A stretch of DNA of 9,779 nucleotides from Cyclobacteriaceae bacterium (GTDB lineage Bacteria; Bacteroidota; Bacteroidia; Cytophagales; Cyclobacteriaceae): assembly GCA_019751475.1 (NCBI GenBank), contig JAIENH010000316.1, positions 1 through 9,779 on the forward strand, read 5' to 3'. The notes under the pieces were generated by a model that searched no databases, had not been told where the DNA came from, and worked only from the letters and a program-made list of their open reading frames with translations. This document shows positions 1 to 7,867 of the stretch, piece after piece (within the stretch, counting starts at the first letter, position 1; every line of letters begins with the position of its first letter). The position numbers and the translations under genes were made by a program.

Positions 1-154
1 TTTGAAGTAATGACAAGAAATAAGAATTAAAAAAAAAACAGCATTTAATAAAACCGCTATTAATTATTTATATTTCCTATATTTTATTTCTAACCCCCTT
101 AATTTTTTTTCTTTCTTATTATTTTTCTTCCTTTATTCATTAAAAAAGCAAACG

Positions 155-1093
155 TTGAGACGAGCGAAAGATTATCTGTTATTGTATTTGAAAGGCATCA
201 GCATGGGCGGTGCCGATGTGATACCGGGAGTGAGTGGTGGTACCGTGGCCTTTATCTCGGGTATTTATGAAGAGTTGATCAACTCCATTAAATCCATTGA
301 TATTTCTGCCTTTAGATTACTGCTGTCATTTCAGATTGCGGCATTTTGGAAAAAGATCAATGGCAATTTCTTGATTTGTGTGTTAGCTGGCATTGTAACG
401 AGCCTGCTTTCGTTATCTCGATTGATGACCTATTTACTGGAGTTTCATCCTATTGAAATATGGTCATTCTTCTTTGGATTGATCTTAGTATCGTCACCAC
501 TCATTCTGCGAGACATCAAGAAATGGAATACTGGCACGGTACTTTCTTTTGTGATCGGGATTGTGATTGCTTACTTAATCACCATTTTATCGCCCACCGA
601 AACCCCAACCAACTACTTGTTTATTTTCTTCTGTGGTGCTCTGGCTATCTGCGCTATGATATTGCCCGGTATTTCAGGGGCTTTTATTCTTTTGCTCATC
701 GGGAAGTACGAATACATGATCACTGCCCTGATTGAATTCAACATACCGGTGATTTTGGTATTCGTAACGGGATGTTTTCTTGGCTTGCTAGGATTTTCTC
801 ATTTCCTAAGCTGGGTACTGGAACACTACAGGTTCCCAACATTAGCGGTACTTGCGGGTTTTATGATTGGGTCACTTAATAAAGTATGGCCGTGGAAAGA
901 GGTAGTCGCGTTTCGTCTGAATCATGAAGGTGTGCAAGTGCCGGCTTTTGATAAAAGTGTGTGGCCGGCCCGCTACCTGGAAGTGACCGGGCAAGACCCC
1001 CACATTTTCTACGCAATCTTATTTGCGGCAGCAGGTATTTTTCTGGTAGTGGCCATCGAAAAGACGGCCGCTTACTTAAAATCAAAAAATTAA
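155..1093 (+). CDS. DUF368 family membrane protein, PopT-type undecaprenyl phosphate transporter
   Basis: This is an integral inner-membrane protein of about 312 residues with roughly eight hydrophobic segments (for example near residues 71-94, 101-117, 128-146, 153-182, 193-218 and 285-303). The family signature is at the N-terminus (GGADVIPGVSGGT, residues 18-30), and a second PG-x-SG element (PGISG, 171-175) sits in a hydrophobic stretch, as expected for the internally repeated fold of DUF368. Characterised DUF368 members (PopT) return undecaprenyl phosphate from the outer to the inner leaflet for reuse in wall and surface polysaccharide synthesis; that role is inferred here from the family. 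The start is a TTG: the conserved YLLLYLKG stretch lies before the first ATG (position 203), so starting at that ATG would cut into the conserved domain. No ATG lies upstream in frame back to a stop at 11-13. aroE follows after three bases, so the two are probably co-transcribed. Confidence 0.88.
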   Translation: MRRAKDYLLLYLKGISMGGADVIPGVSGGTVAFISGIYEELINSIKSIDISAFRLLLSFQIAAFWKKINGNFLICVLAGIVTSLLSLSRLMTYLLEFHPIEIWSFFFGLILVSSPLILRDIKKWNTGTVLSFVIGIVIAYLITILSPTETPTNYLFIFFCGALAICAMILPGISGAFILLLIGKYEYMITALIEFNIPVILVFVTGCFLGLLGFSHFLSWVLEHYRFPTLAVLAGFMIGSLNKVWPWKEVVAFRLNHEGVQVPAFDKSVWPARYLEVTGQDPHIFYAILFAAAGIFLVVAIEKTAAYLKSKN

Positions 1094-1096
1094 TAC

Positions 1097-1840
1097 ATGG
1101 AAAAAAAATTTGGCTTAATCGGTGCTACTGTCAGTCATTCTTTTTCGAAGGCGTACTTCGATGAAAAGTTTTTTCAGGAAGGCCTCCGCGACTATCACTA
1201 CGATTTGTATCCGTTAAAAACAATTGACGACCTGTCGGTGTTGCTCAAAGAAACTCCGGAGTTGTGCGGCCTCAACGTCACGATACCGTACAAAGAGAAG
1301 GTGCTAAAATTTTTAAACGACATTGAACCTACCGCCAAGACCATCGGAGCGGTAAACGTGATCAAAATCAAAGAAGGCAAACTAAAAGGATTTAATACTG
1401 ACAGCGATGCTTTCTTTGAAACATTGGAGAAGTGGTTTCCCAATACTCCCGGCTCTCGCGCACTCATTTTGGGCACAGGCGGCTCTTCTAAGGCTGTGCA
1501 GGTAGCCCTTAAAAAGCTTTCCATTGCTTTTGATTTAGTGTCACGCGAAAAAGCTCCTGAGGTACTGACGTATGATGATCTCGAAAAGAAACCAGCAGTA
1601 ATCTCAGACGCCAATCTCATCATCAATACTACGCCTCTTGGCATGACACCCGACAACAATTCTATGGCACCTATTGATTACGAATTGCTGGGGCCGAATC
1701 ATTTTATCTACGACCTGATCTATAACCCGGCTCGCACCTTATTCCTCCAAAAGGCGGAGATGCGTGGTGCTAACATTAAAAATGGCCTTGAAATGCTGCA
1801 CGTGCAGGCAGAAAAATCGTGGCAAATCTGGAATAATTAA
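1097..1840 (+). CDS. aroE: Shikimate dehydrogenase (NADP-dependent)
   Basis: The enzyme reduces 3-dehydroshikimate to shikimate in the cytoplasm, a middle step of the chorismate and aromatic amino acid pathway. The N-terminal substrate domain carries the shikimate-binding SHSFS motif (13-17), NVTIPYK with the catalytic lysine K66, and NTDSD with the catalytic aspartate D102, so both catalytic residues are present. The Rossmann domain has the glycine-rich loop GTGGSSKAV (126-134) and a later NTTPLGM motif. The C-terminus has the typical YDLIYNP and NGLEMLHVQAEKSW segments, ending in the usual helix. At 247 residues it is at the short end for AroE, typical of Bacteroidota versions. The ATG lies three bases after the stop of the DUF368 gene within an A-rich context, with no separate promoter, so it is probably translated from the same message. 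Confidence 0.96.
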   Translation: MEKKFGLIGATVSHSFSKAYFDEKFFQEGLRDYHYDLYPLKTIDDLSVLLKETPELCGLNVTIPYKEKVLKFLNDIEPTAKTIGAVNVIKIKEGKLKGFNTDSDAFFETLEKWFPNTPGSRALILGTGGSSKAVQVALKKLSIAFDLVSREKAPEVLTYDDLEKKPAVISDANLIINTTPLGMTPDNNSMAPIDYELLGPNHFIYDLIYNPARTLFLQKAEMRGANIKNGLEMLHVQAEKSWQIWNN

Positions 1841-1856
1841 CGGACTCTTTCGATAA

Positions 1857-1914
1857 CAAGACTTACTCATCTATCCGTGTATCTTTGCTTCGCTTTATGT
1901 TAAACGGAGTCTTG
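1857..1914. repeat. Short inverted repeat bracketing the uvrB promoter
   Basis: CAAGACT at 1857-1863 is the exact reverse complement of AGTCTTG at 1908-1914, with 44 bases between the arms. The pair encloses the predicted promoter element and transcription start of uvrB. Seven base pairs with a loop this long can occur by chance, so an operator role is only a possibility. Confidence 0.25.
1880..1887 (+). promoter_or_regulatory. Predicted Bacteroidota -7 promoter element for uvrB
   Basis: TATCTTTG matches the Bacteroidota primary sigma factor element TAnnTTTG at all six fixed positions. It lies in the 78-base gap between aroE and uvrB, about 30 bases before the ATG, giving a short leader of about 25 bases. 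No good TTTG-like -33 element is present about 19-21 bases upstream, so the match rests on the -7 box and its position. It implies that uvrB can be transcribed independently of aroE. Confidence 0.6.
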
Positions 1915-1918
1915 ATTC

Positions 1919-3943
1919 ATGGATTTTAAACTTACCAGTGAATATGTGCCAACCGGTGATCAGCCGGAGGCAATCAAAAAATTAGTGAAGGGCCTGGAAG
2001 AAGGCGAAGCCCACCAAACACTTTTGGGCGTGACGGGCTCAGGCAAAACCTTTACTATGGCGAATGTTGTGGCGCAAATGAATCGGCCCACGCTGGTGTT
2101 AAGTCACAACAAGACACTGGCCGCCCAACTTTATGGTGAGTTCAAGCAGTTTTTTCATGAAAACTCCGTTGAGTACTTCATCTCTTACTACGATTACTAT
2201 CAACCGGAGGCCTACATTCCGTCTTCAAATCTCTATATTGAAAAAGATCTCTCTATTAATGAAGAAATTGAAAAGCTTCGCCTCAGTGCCACCTCTTCCT
2301 TGCTTACAGGACGCAGAGATGTATTGGTAGTTGCTTCTGTCTCCTGCATCTATGGTATCGGAAATCCCGATGAGTTTGGAAAAAATCGAATTCAATTGAA
2401 AGTTGGCGAGACCATTGCACGCAATCGTCTTTTGTTCTCGCTGGTTGATATTTTGTATAGTCGCACGGAAGTGGATTTCAAAAGAAGTACGTTTCGGGTG
2501 AAAGGCGACACCGTGGATGTGTACCTCGCTTACGCAGATTATGCCATCCGGATTTATTTTTATGGCGATGAGATTGAGTCGCTGCAGCGAATTGATCCGT
2601 CCTCCGGGAAGAAGCTTTCGGATGAAAAAATCGTAACCATTTTCCCAGCCAATCTATTTGTTACTGGCAAAGAGTTGCTCAACACCGCCATTCGTGAGAT
2701 ACAAGATGACATGGTGCTGCAAGTGCAGATGTTTGAAAGCGAAAAACGACACCTGGAAGCCAAGCGACTGAAAGAGCGCACGGAGTTTGATCTTGAGATG
2801 ATGCGAGAACTTGGGTATTGTAGCGGCATTGAAAACTATTCTCGTTACTTCGACCGTAGAAAAGCTGGTGCCCGTCCGTTTTGCTTGTTGGATTACTTTC
2901 CAGATGATTACCTCATGATCATTGACGAAAGTCACGTGACTGTGCCTCAGGTGCGGGCCATGTGGGGTGGTGACAGGTCTAGAAAAGTGAATCTCGTAGA
3001 CTATGGTTTCCGGCTCCCGTCTGCATTGGACAACCGGCCGCTGACCTTTAACGAATTTGAAACGGTTCTGAACCAGGTGGTGTACGTGAGTGCCACCCCC
3101 AGCGAGTATGAGTTAAGAAAGTCAGAAGGAGTGGTGGTAGAGCAACTCATCCGGCCCACCGGTCTACTCGATCCACAGATTGATGTACGACCAAGTAAGA
3201 ACCAGATTGACGACCTGCTGGAAGAAATTGACGAGCGGGTAAAGAAAAAAGAGCGTGTGCTGGTAACCACGCTCACTAAGCGCATGGCGGAAGAGCTTAC
3301 CAAATTTATGGAGCGTGCCGGTGTGAAATGTCGTTACATCCACTCCGAGGTGAGCACCTTAGACCGCGTAGAGATCTTGCGAGAACTGCGGCTCGGTGTT
3401 TTTGATGTGCTCGTGGGTGTAAATCTTTTGCGTGAAGGGCTTGACCTTCCCGAAGTTTCACTGGTAGCCATTTTGGATGCTGATAAAGAGGGCTTCCTTC
3501 GCAATCAGCGTTCGCTGGTGCAGACTATTGGGCGGGCCGCGCGGAACGTCAACGGTCGTGTGATTATGTATGCCGACCAGGTAACAGAATCTATGCAACA
3601 GGCTATTGACGAGACCGACAGGCGAAGAAAAATTCAGCAAGACTATAACCTTGAGCACGGCATTACACCACAGACCATCGTCCGTTCACATGGATCCATT
3701 CTCGGGCAAACGAAAGTGGCCGACTCTAAAAAGAACGTGAAGCGATACTACATTGAAGACGAAGAAAAATCACTGGCAGCCGACCCGGTGGTAGCTTATC
3801 TATCCAAAGACGAACTTACCAAAATGGCCGACCAAACGCGCAGAGCGATGGAGAAGGCAGCGAAAGAATTGGAATTTATGGAGGCAGCACGCTTGCGCGA
3901 TGAGTTTCTGGCGTTGAAGAAAATGATCGAGGATAAGAAATAG
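1919..3943 (+). CDS. uvrB: Excinuclease ABC subunit B (UvrB)
   Basis: UvrB is the DNA-damage-verifying helicase-like subunit of nucleotide excision repair. It is loaded by UvrA and then recruits UvrC for incision. The 674 residues match the full family length. The Walker A motif GVTGSGKT is at 37-44, the tyrosine-rich damage-clamping beta-hairpin SYYDYYQPEAYIP at 89-101, the Walker B variant DESH at 336-339, and the helicase C-terminal half shows VYVSATPSE, GVNLLREGLDLPEV and the arginine-finger motif QTIGRAARN. The last about 35 residues contain the UVR domain (FMEAARLRDEF), which contacts UvrC. The ATG start is consistent with GDQPEAI beginning at residue 13, as in other UvrB proteins. A weak GGAG lies about nine bases upstream. 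The gene has its own predicted promoter, and its stop lies six bases from the stop of a convergent gene. Confidence 0.98.
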   Translation: MDFKLTSEYVPTGDQPEAIKKLVKGLEEGEAHQTLLGVTGSGKTFTMANVVAQMNRPTLVLSHNKTLAAQLYGEFKQFFHENSVEYFISYYDYYQPEAYIPSSNLYIEKDLSINEEIEKLRLSATSSLLTGRRDVLVVASVSCIYGIGNPDEFGKNRIQLKVGETIARNRLLFSLVDILYSRTEVDFKRSTFRVKGDTVDVYLAYADYAIRIYFYGDEIESLQRIDPSSGKKLSDEKIVTIFPANLFVTGKELLNTAIREIQDDMVLQVQMFESEKRHLEAKRLKERTEFDLEMMRELGYCSGIENYSRYFDRRKAGARPFCLLDYFPDDYLMIIDESHVTVPQVRAMWGGDRSRKVNLVDYGFRLPSALDNRPLTFNEFETVLNQVVYVSATPSEYELRKSEGVVVEQLIRPTGLLDPQIDVRPSKNQIDDLLEEIDERVKKKERVLVTTLTKRMAEELTKFMERAGVKCRYIHSEVSTLDRVEILRELRLGVFDVLVGVNLLREGLDLPEVSLVAILDADKEGFLRNQRSLVQTIGRAARNVNGRVIMYADQVTESMQQAIDETDRRRKIQQDYNLEHGITPQTIVRSHGSILGQTKVADSKKNVKRYYIEDEEKSLAADPVVAYLSKDELTKMADQTRRAMEKAAKELEFMEAARLRDEFLALKKMIEDKK

Positions 3944-3949
3944 AAAGAT

Positions 3950-5494
3950 TCAGTTTTTCAGCATCCGGTGTACTTCATCATTTGCTAAGTAATTCTCTAA
4001 AAGATAAATAGTAAATGTACGTGTCTGTTCGCCTGACCGATTGACGCTAATCGTCTTCACTGGTTTTACAGATTCAAAATATGCTGCAAAGTTCTCTTGC
4101 AGATTGATAGTGTAGTTGCTTGGCGCAACACAGAGGGCACTTGCTCCTTTTTGTAATAGAGCACGCTTCTCGTTTAGCCAAAAGTACTGATGCAGGTCAG
4201 TAAGATCGCCCACGCCTACCACTTGCTTGCCTACCGGAGCCGCCACGTAAAAATCAAGATGAGCTGCAGGAAACCACTTATGTGAAACGATCGCAATATC
4301 CGGTGACAGCGCTCCTTCCTTCACTTGATTTTCAAACCACGTTTTAAATTCATTCCCAAAAATTTTCCAACCAAACATATCCAAAGTAAAATCGCCATCG
4401 CCATACTTGTTGGGGTCTTTGCTGCCCAGTGTGCCGGGATAAAATCGAATCAAAAGCACCGCTGCAATCAGTGCCACCGTAATAAGTTGTCCGCTGATTT
4501 TTATTGATCGGGGTATAAAAGAAGTTGATTTTTCTTTTGACACCTCCGCAAGCCAAGCGGCTGCCAAGAGCGTGAGCACCACAAAGCCAGGTCCGCTCCA
4601 GTGAGGCAACATCGAGTTGAACATTGACATGACCGTGACCACAACAATAATTGGCAAGCCATTCAATAACACAAAACCCAACGCTTGCTTATCCAGGTAG
4701 CTTGTTGATCGCAACGCCCAAAAGGCAGCGATGATCAGTCCCGCATTGATAGGGTTGTTATAAATCAGTTGTCCGCCTAGTGCCTGGAGAAAATAATCTA
4801 TATGAAAAGCTGTTTCGTTTACGCGATCGCTATGAAAGCGGTACGTGATGAAATCGTTTTGAATATTCCAAATGAAAATGGGACTGATAACTACCAGCGT
4901 AAGGAGCGCTGATACATATAATCCGGGACTCTTGAGAAGAGATCGATCAAATAGTAAGATGTAAAGACCAAAACCAAACCACAAAAAGATACCATGCACT
5001 TTGCATAGAATACAAAGGCCGGTAAGCAATCCGAAGAGACACCACTTCAAAAAAGTAGCCGAAGCGCCTGATCGGATAATCTGATACATCGCCAACAGTA
5101 CTGCAAGCCAACATACCAACTGCGGGCTATCGGGTATGATAAACGTTCCCGCAATGACAGAGGCATAAATACTGAACGTGTAGAGTAAAGCAGCATACCA
5201 GCCTGTCCGTTCATCTTTAATAGCAACACCTATTCGATAGATCAGCAACGTGCCAACAGCAGAACAGAGCACCGCGCCCAGTCTGACAAACAATTCATGT
5301 TTAAGAAAAAGACCGCCTGTAAAAAGCCAAATCAGCACACCTACACCTGGCGGATGATCAAAGTAGTTGGGCTGTAAATCAAGGGCATAGAGATAGTAGT
5401 ACACTTCGTCATTGCTAAGTTCTACGGACGCAGCCACTACCAAGCGGACGGCCGTTGAAATCAGGATCAGTAAGAGCAAGCGCTTTGGGAGCAT
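3950..5494 (-). CDS. Glycosyltransferase family 39 (PMT/ArnT-type) membrane protein
   Basis: This is a polytopic inner-membrane protein of about 514 residues, with many hydrophobic helices in the first 380 residues and a soluble C-terminal domain of about 130 residues. The N-terminal helix is followed by an acidic DE pair in SNDEVYYYLYA (about residues 27-37 from the chosen start) and then NYFDHPPG. This is the arrangement of GT-C fold family 39-type enzymes (PMT_2), in which the first periplasmic loop carries the catalytic aspartate. Such enzymes move sugars from polyprenyl-phosphate donors to lipid A, glycans or proteins at the periplasmic face. The substrate cannot be read from sequence. 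The chosen start is the ATG giving MLPKRLLLL; a TTG at 5542 would add 16 residues of non-hydrophobic N-terminus and is less likely. It lies 56 bases downstream of the broken MDMPI-like gene and is convergent with uvrB. Confidence 0.82.
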   Translation of the reverse strand: MLPKRLLLLILISTAVRLVVAASVELSNDEVYYYLYALDLQPNYFDHPPGVGVLIWLFTGGLFLKHELFVRLGAVLCSAVGTLLIYRIGVAIKDERTGWYAALLYTFSIYASVIAGTFIIPDSPQLVCWLAVLLAMYQIIRSGASATFLKWCLFGLLTGLCILCKVHGIFLWFGFGLYILLFDRSLLKSPGLYVSALLTLVVISPIFIWNIQNDFITYRFHSDRVNETAFHIDYFLQALGGQLIYNNPINAGLIIAAFWALRSTSYLDKQALGFVLLNGLPIIVVVTVMSMFNSMLPHWSGPGFVVLTLLAAAWLAEVSKEKSTSFIPRSIKISGQLITVALIAAVLLIRFYPGTLGSKDPNKYGDGDFTLDMFGWKIFGNEFKTWFENQVKEGALSPDIAIVSHKWFPAAHLDFYVAAPVGKQVVGVGDLTDLHQYFWLNEKRALLQKGASALCVAPSNYTINLQENFAAYFESVKPVKTISVNRSGEQTRTFTIYLLENYLANDEVHRMLKN

Positions 5495-5550
5495 AAACAA
5501 AGTCAGCGGTGAAAATACCCTGGAAAGTTCATTAAACCTCAATTATCAGT

Positions 5551-6163
5551 TTAGGCCATCACCGTCACCATACGCAAGGCAGCCTCCGCTAAAATGATGT
5601 CACCATCCAACTTTGCGGAGGCAAGGGCTTTCTCAAACGGCAAACCCTTGGTAAAAATTTTCCAAGCCTCGTTGCTAGAAAGACTTATTCTGGCAGTTGC
5701 TTTTTCTCCAACGTCAGAAAAAAAACCATTTTTCATTTCCTTTTCTGATCCACCAAACTCCCCCGGCTTCCCCTTGAATCTTGATCTCAACCGAAGCACC
5801 AATTGGGGCATCTACGTTACGGTAAGCATGCGGTAAAGCGCGCATAAATGTCTCTAGTACAGGCTCATACCATTCATTTGACAATAGGAGAGAAGCTCCA
5901 ACGGCCTCTCTGATCTGCATTTGATGATGCCACTTCTCAGTATATTCACGCGCAATATGAAACCAATTAGGTGATTCTTGTTCGCCAGCCCAAGCTACCG
6001 AAAAGGTTGCTTTTGCGTTAGGGTCTAATTGCGAGAGGTGGCGATGGTATTCTTTACCGGATTCTTCCAACTGTTGAATGAGCACATTAGGGCTAATACG
6101 TTGATAAGCTACTACCCAACTCGCATTAAGGTCATTTAGATGAAGAGTTTTAATTGACTTCAT
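5551..6163 (-). pseudogene. Broken mycothiol-dependent maleylpyruvate isomerase-like (MDMPI/DinB-fold) gene
   Basis: Two overlapping reading frames make one protein. The first (6163 to a TGA at 5714-5716) contains a DinB-like helical part with WAGEQESPNWFHIAREYTE and KWHHQMQIREAVG, then the start of the C-terminal domain (EIKIQGEAGGVWW). The remaining C-terminal domain (ISLSSNEAWKIFTKGLPFEK, then the LDGD and LRMVTVMA segments) continues in another frame to a TAA at 5551-5553. Removing one T from the eight-T run (minus strand) joins them into 203 residues that read as a normal MDMPI_C domain. The N-terminus also seems short: family members begin with roughly 70-80 more residues, including the helix that bears one metal-ligand histidine, and here an in-frame TAA sits directly before the ATG. 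E76 and H80 fit the other two metal ligands. The known enzyme isomerises maleylpyruvate with mycothiol; the substrate here is unknown. It begins 36 bases after paaN. An ATG at 5736 could restart translation of only the tail. Confidence 0.75.
5718..5725. repeat. Eight-base A/T homopolymer at the frame break
   Basis: A run of eight A on the plus strand (eight T in the coding sense of the MDMPI-like gene) sits exactly where the reading frame changes. Seven would give an uninterrupted frame, with W146-F-F-S-D-V following. It could be a slippage mutation, a length-variable tract or a base-calling error. Confidence 0.85.
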
Positions 6164-6199
6164 TTAAAAAGGGGAAATACTCTTTATCTTAAGAATTGA

Positions 6200-7867
6200 T
6201 TACACTTTTACCGGCTCCCGATGCCCCACCCACGTGAAGCGCTTGGTTACGTATTCGGGATTTGTGAAAGATGCGTTGCCTGAAGGATTGCCACCCGTTA
6301 CGTGGAAATCGGAAAAGGCCGCATTCTGATTCATGTAAATGCCACCTGTTAGATTAAATGAAACCGGTGTGGCTGCCAGCGCCATTTCATCTGCTATCTT
6401 CTCTTTCACTGCAGCATCGGTAGTATAAGCCCCGCAAGAAATTGCTCCGTGCGCCAGGGCCATCTCCTTAGCCAGCGCAATGGATTCGTCTGTATTTTTT
6501 GTTTTGATCAGCAGGGCAATCGGCCCGAACAGTTCCTTGCTGAAAATTTCTTTTTTAGAGGAGTCAACTTCCACCACTACTGGGGTGGCTACGCGCGCCT
6601 TTTTAAACATCGGATTCTCAAAAGAGCGAGAGATGAGCCATACTTTACCTGGCAATTTTTCTGCGTCTGTCACGCGTTCCTTTGTTTTTTTATTTTGCAC
6701 AGCTCCTAATACGAACGGTCCTGCTTTCGGATTGTCAACCAGTCCGTTGATTTGTGCAACAAATTTTTCAGCAAACTCATCAAAGCTTACAGTGCCTGTT
6801 GGAGTTTTTATTCCTGCCTGAGGTACGTAAAAATTTTGTGGAGCCGTGCACATCTGCCCACTGTATAAATTAACAGAGAAAGCCAGGTTAGCGGCTGTTT
6901 TATCAATATCCTCTACCGAATCAAGTATTACTGAATTCACCCCGGTCTTCTCGGTGAAAACTGTTTTGCCTGGAAGCGTCTCCAGGTAAGATCCGAAAGC
7001 GGAGTTGCCGGTGAAGTCAATCAGCTTCACATCAGGATGCTCGGCTAATTCTTTGGTAATCATTTTGTCAAATGTGTCCACCGCTAATTGACAAGTATTT
7101 GGATCGAGATTATTCTCCGCTAATACGTTTTGCATCTCTGCCACAAAAATGGCGATGGGTAAAATCGCTCCAGGGTGTGGTTTCACAATCACGCTGTTGC
7201 CCGTCATCAAGCTTCCGTAAATTCCGGTAACGGAATTCCAGGTTGGGAAAGTAGAACAGCCAATGACTAACGAAATACCTTTCGGCACCGCTCTCCATTC
7301 TTTGTTTAGTTGAATGTTGAATTTGCCCATGGGTTTGTCCCACACGGCTTTAGCAGGAAATCGATTCAATTCTTCGTAGCCTGCTGCAATGGCTTCAAGT
7401 GCTCTATCGGCTGCATGTGGCCCGGATGCCTGAAAGGCCATCATATATCCTTGACCAGTAGTGTGCATGGTAGCGTAGGCAACTTCGAAGAAACGTTTCT
7501 TTACTCGCTCCAATGATTCCGTTAAAATACCAGCGCGATCGTTTATAGATGTTTTGCGCCACGTGTGAAAGGCAGCCGATGACCTGTTGATAAGTGTTGA
7601 GGTTGAAAAGGTAGGGTATGAAACGTTCAGCGACTCTTGGAGGTAAGGAGACTCTTCTTGTCCTGCCCAACCTTCCGCCCCTGATTGACGAAGCTCTTCA
7701 AATTTTTTGCCGAGCATAGCTTTGAAACGGGCTTGTCCATCAGCATCGGCTGTTTCTCCATAAACGGCTGGTGCCGGATGCTCAGGAAAAGCCGCATAAA
7801 ATGTGCGACTGTGTAAAGCGTTGATAGCCTCGGTGAGGGTAGTTTGATGTTTTTGAAATAGGCTCAT
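6200..7867 (-). CDS. paaN: PaaN-like aldehyde dehydrogenase, phenylacetate degradation type
   Basis: This is a 555-residue aldehyde dehydrogenase superfamily protein. The catalytic cysteine is C340 in YSGQMCTAPQ, and the general-base glutamate is E306 in FTEKTGVNS. The cofactor region shows VIGCSTFPTWNS, GNSVIVKPHPGA and DFTGNSAFGS. The long N-terminal section of about 130 residues before the core, together with the HTTGQGYMMAFQASGPHAADR stretch and the C-terminal NPSGNASFTNPEYV segment, matches my recollection of the stand-alone PaaN family (PaaN_2), not the dehydrogenase-hydratase fusion PaaZ. Its proposed role is oxidation of the ring-opened aldehyde intermediate in phenylacetyl-CoA catabolism; the exact substrate is not established from sequence. 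The ATG overlaps the stop of the upstream toxin gene (ATGA), so translation is probably coupled. The start context is A-rich with no Shine-Dalgarno. No other paa gene is in the window. Confidence 0.85.
   Translation of the reverse strand: MSLFQKHQTTLTEAINALHSRTFYAAFPEHPAPAVYGETADADGQARFKAMLGKKFEELRQSGAEGWAGQEESPYLQESLNVSYPTFSTSTLINRSSAAFHTWRKTSINDRAGILTESLERVKKRFFEVAYATMHTTGQGYMMAFQASGPHAADRALEAIAAGYEELNRFPAKAVWDKPMGKFNIQLNKEWRAVPKGISLVIGCSTFPTWNSVTGIYGSLMTGNSVIVKPHPGAILPIAIFVAEMQNVLAENNLDPNTCQLAVDTFDKMITKELAEHPDVKLIDFTGNSAFGSYLETLPGKTVFTEKTGVNSVILDSVEDIDKTAANLAFSVNLYSGQMCTAPQNFYVPQAGIKTPTGTVSFDEFAEKFVAQINGLVDNPKAGPFVLGAVQNKKTKERVTDAEKLPGKVWLISRSFENPMFKKARVATPVVVEVDSSKKEIFSKELFGPIALLIKTKNTDESIALAKEMALAHGAISCGAYTTDAAVKEKIADEMALAATPVSFNLTGGIYMNQNAAFSDFHVTGGNPSGNASFTNPEYVTKRFTWVGHREPVKV

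Noticed and set aside
69..85. TATATTTC and TATATTTT as promoter -7 boxes for the DUF368 gene
   Set aside because: Both match all but the last base of TAnnTTTG, but the surrounding sequence is so AT-rich that such matches are expected by chance.
460..735. Overlapping plus-strand open frame inside the DUF368 gene
   Set aside because: It is a shadow of the recognised gene in another frame, with no conserved motif.
1198..1659. 153-codon minus-strand open frame antisense to aroE
   Set aside because: Composition is serine- and leucine-rich and shows no recognisable motif; aroE on the other strand is certain.
2560..3303. Minus-strand open frames antisense to uvrB
   Set aside because: They are low-complexity shadows of uvrB codons, with no start context or family resemblance.
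5594..5836. 80-codon plus-strand open frame over the broken MDMPI gene
   Set aside because: It is the antisense of the MDMPI_C region, and the minus-strand frames explain the sequence.
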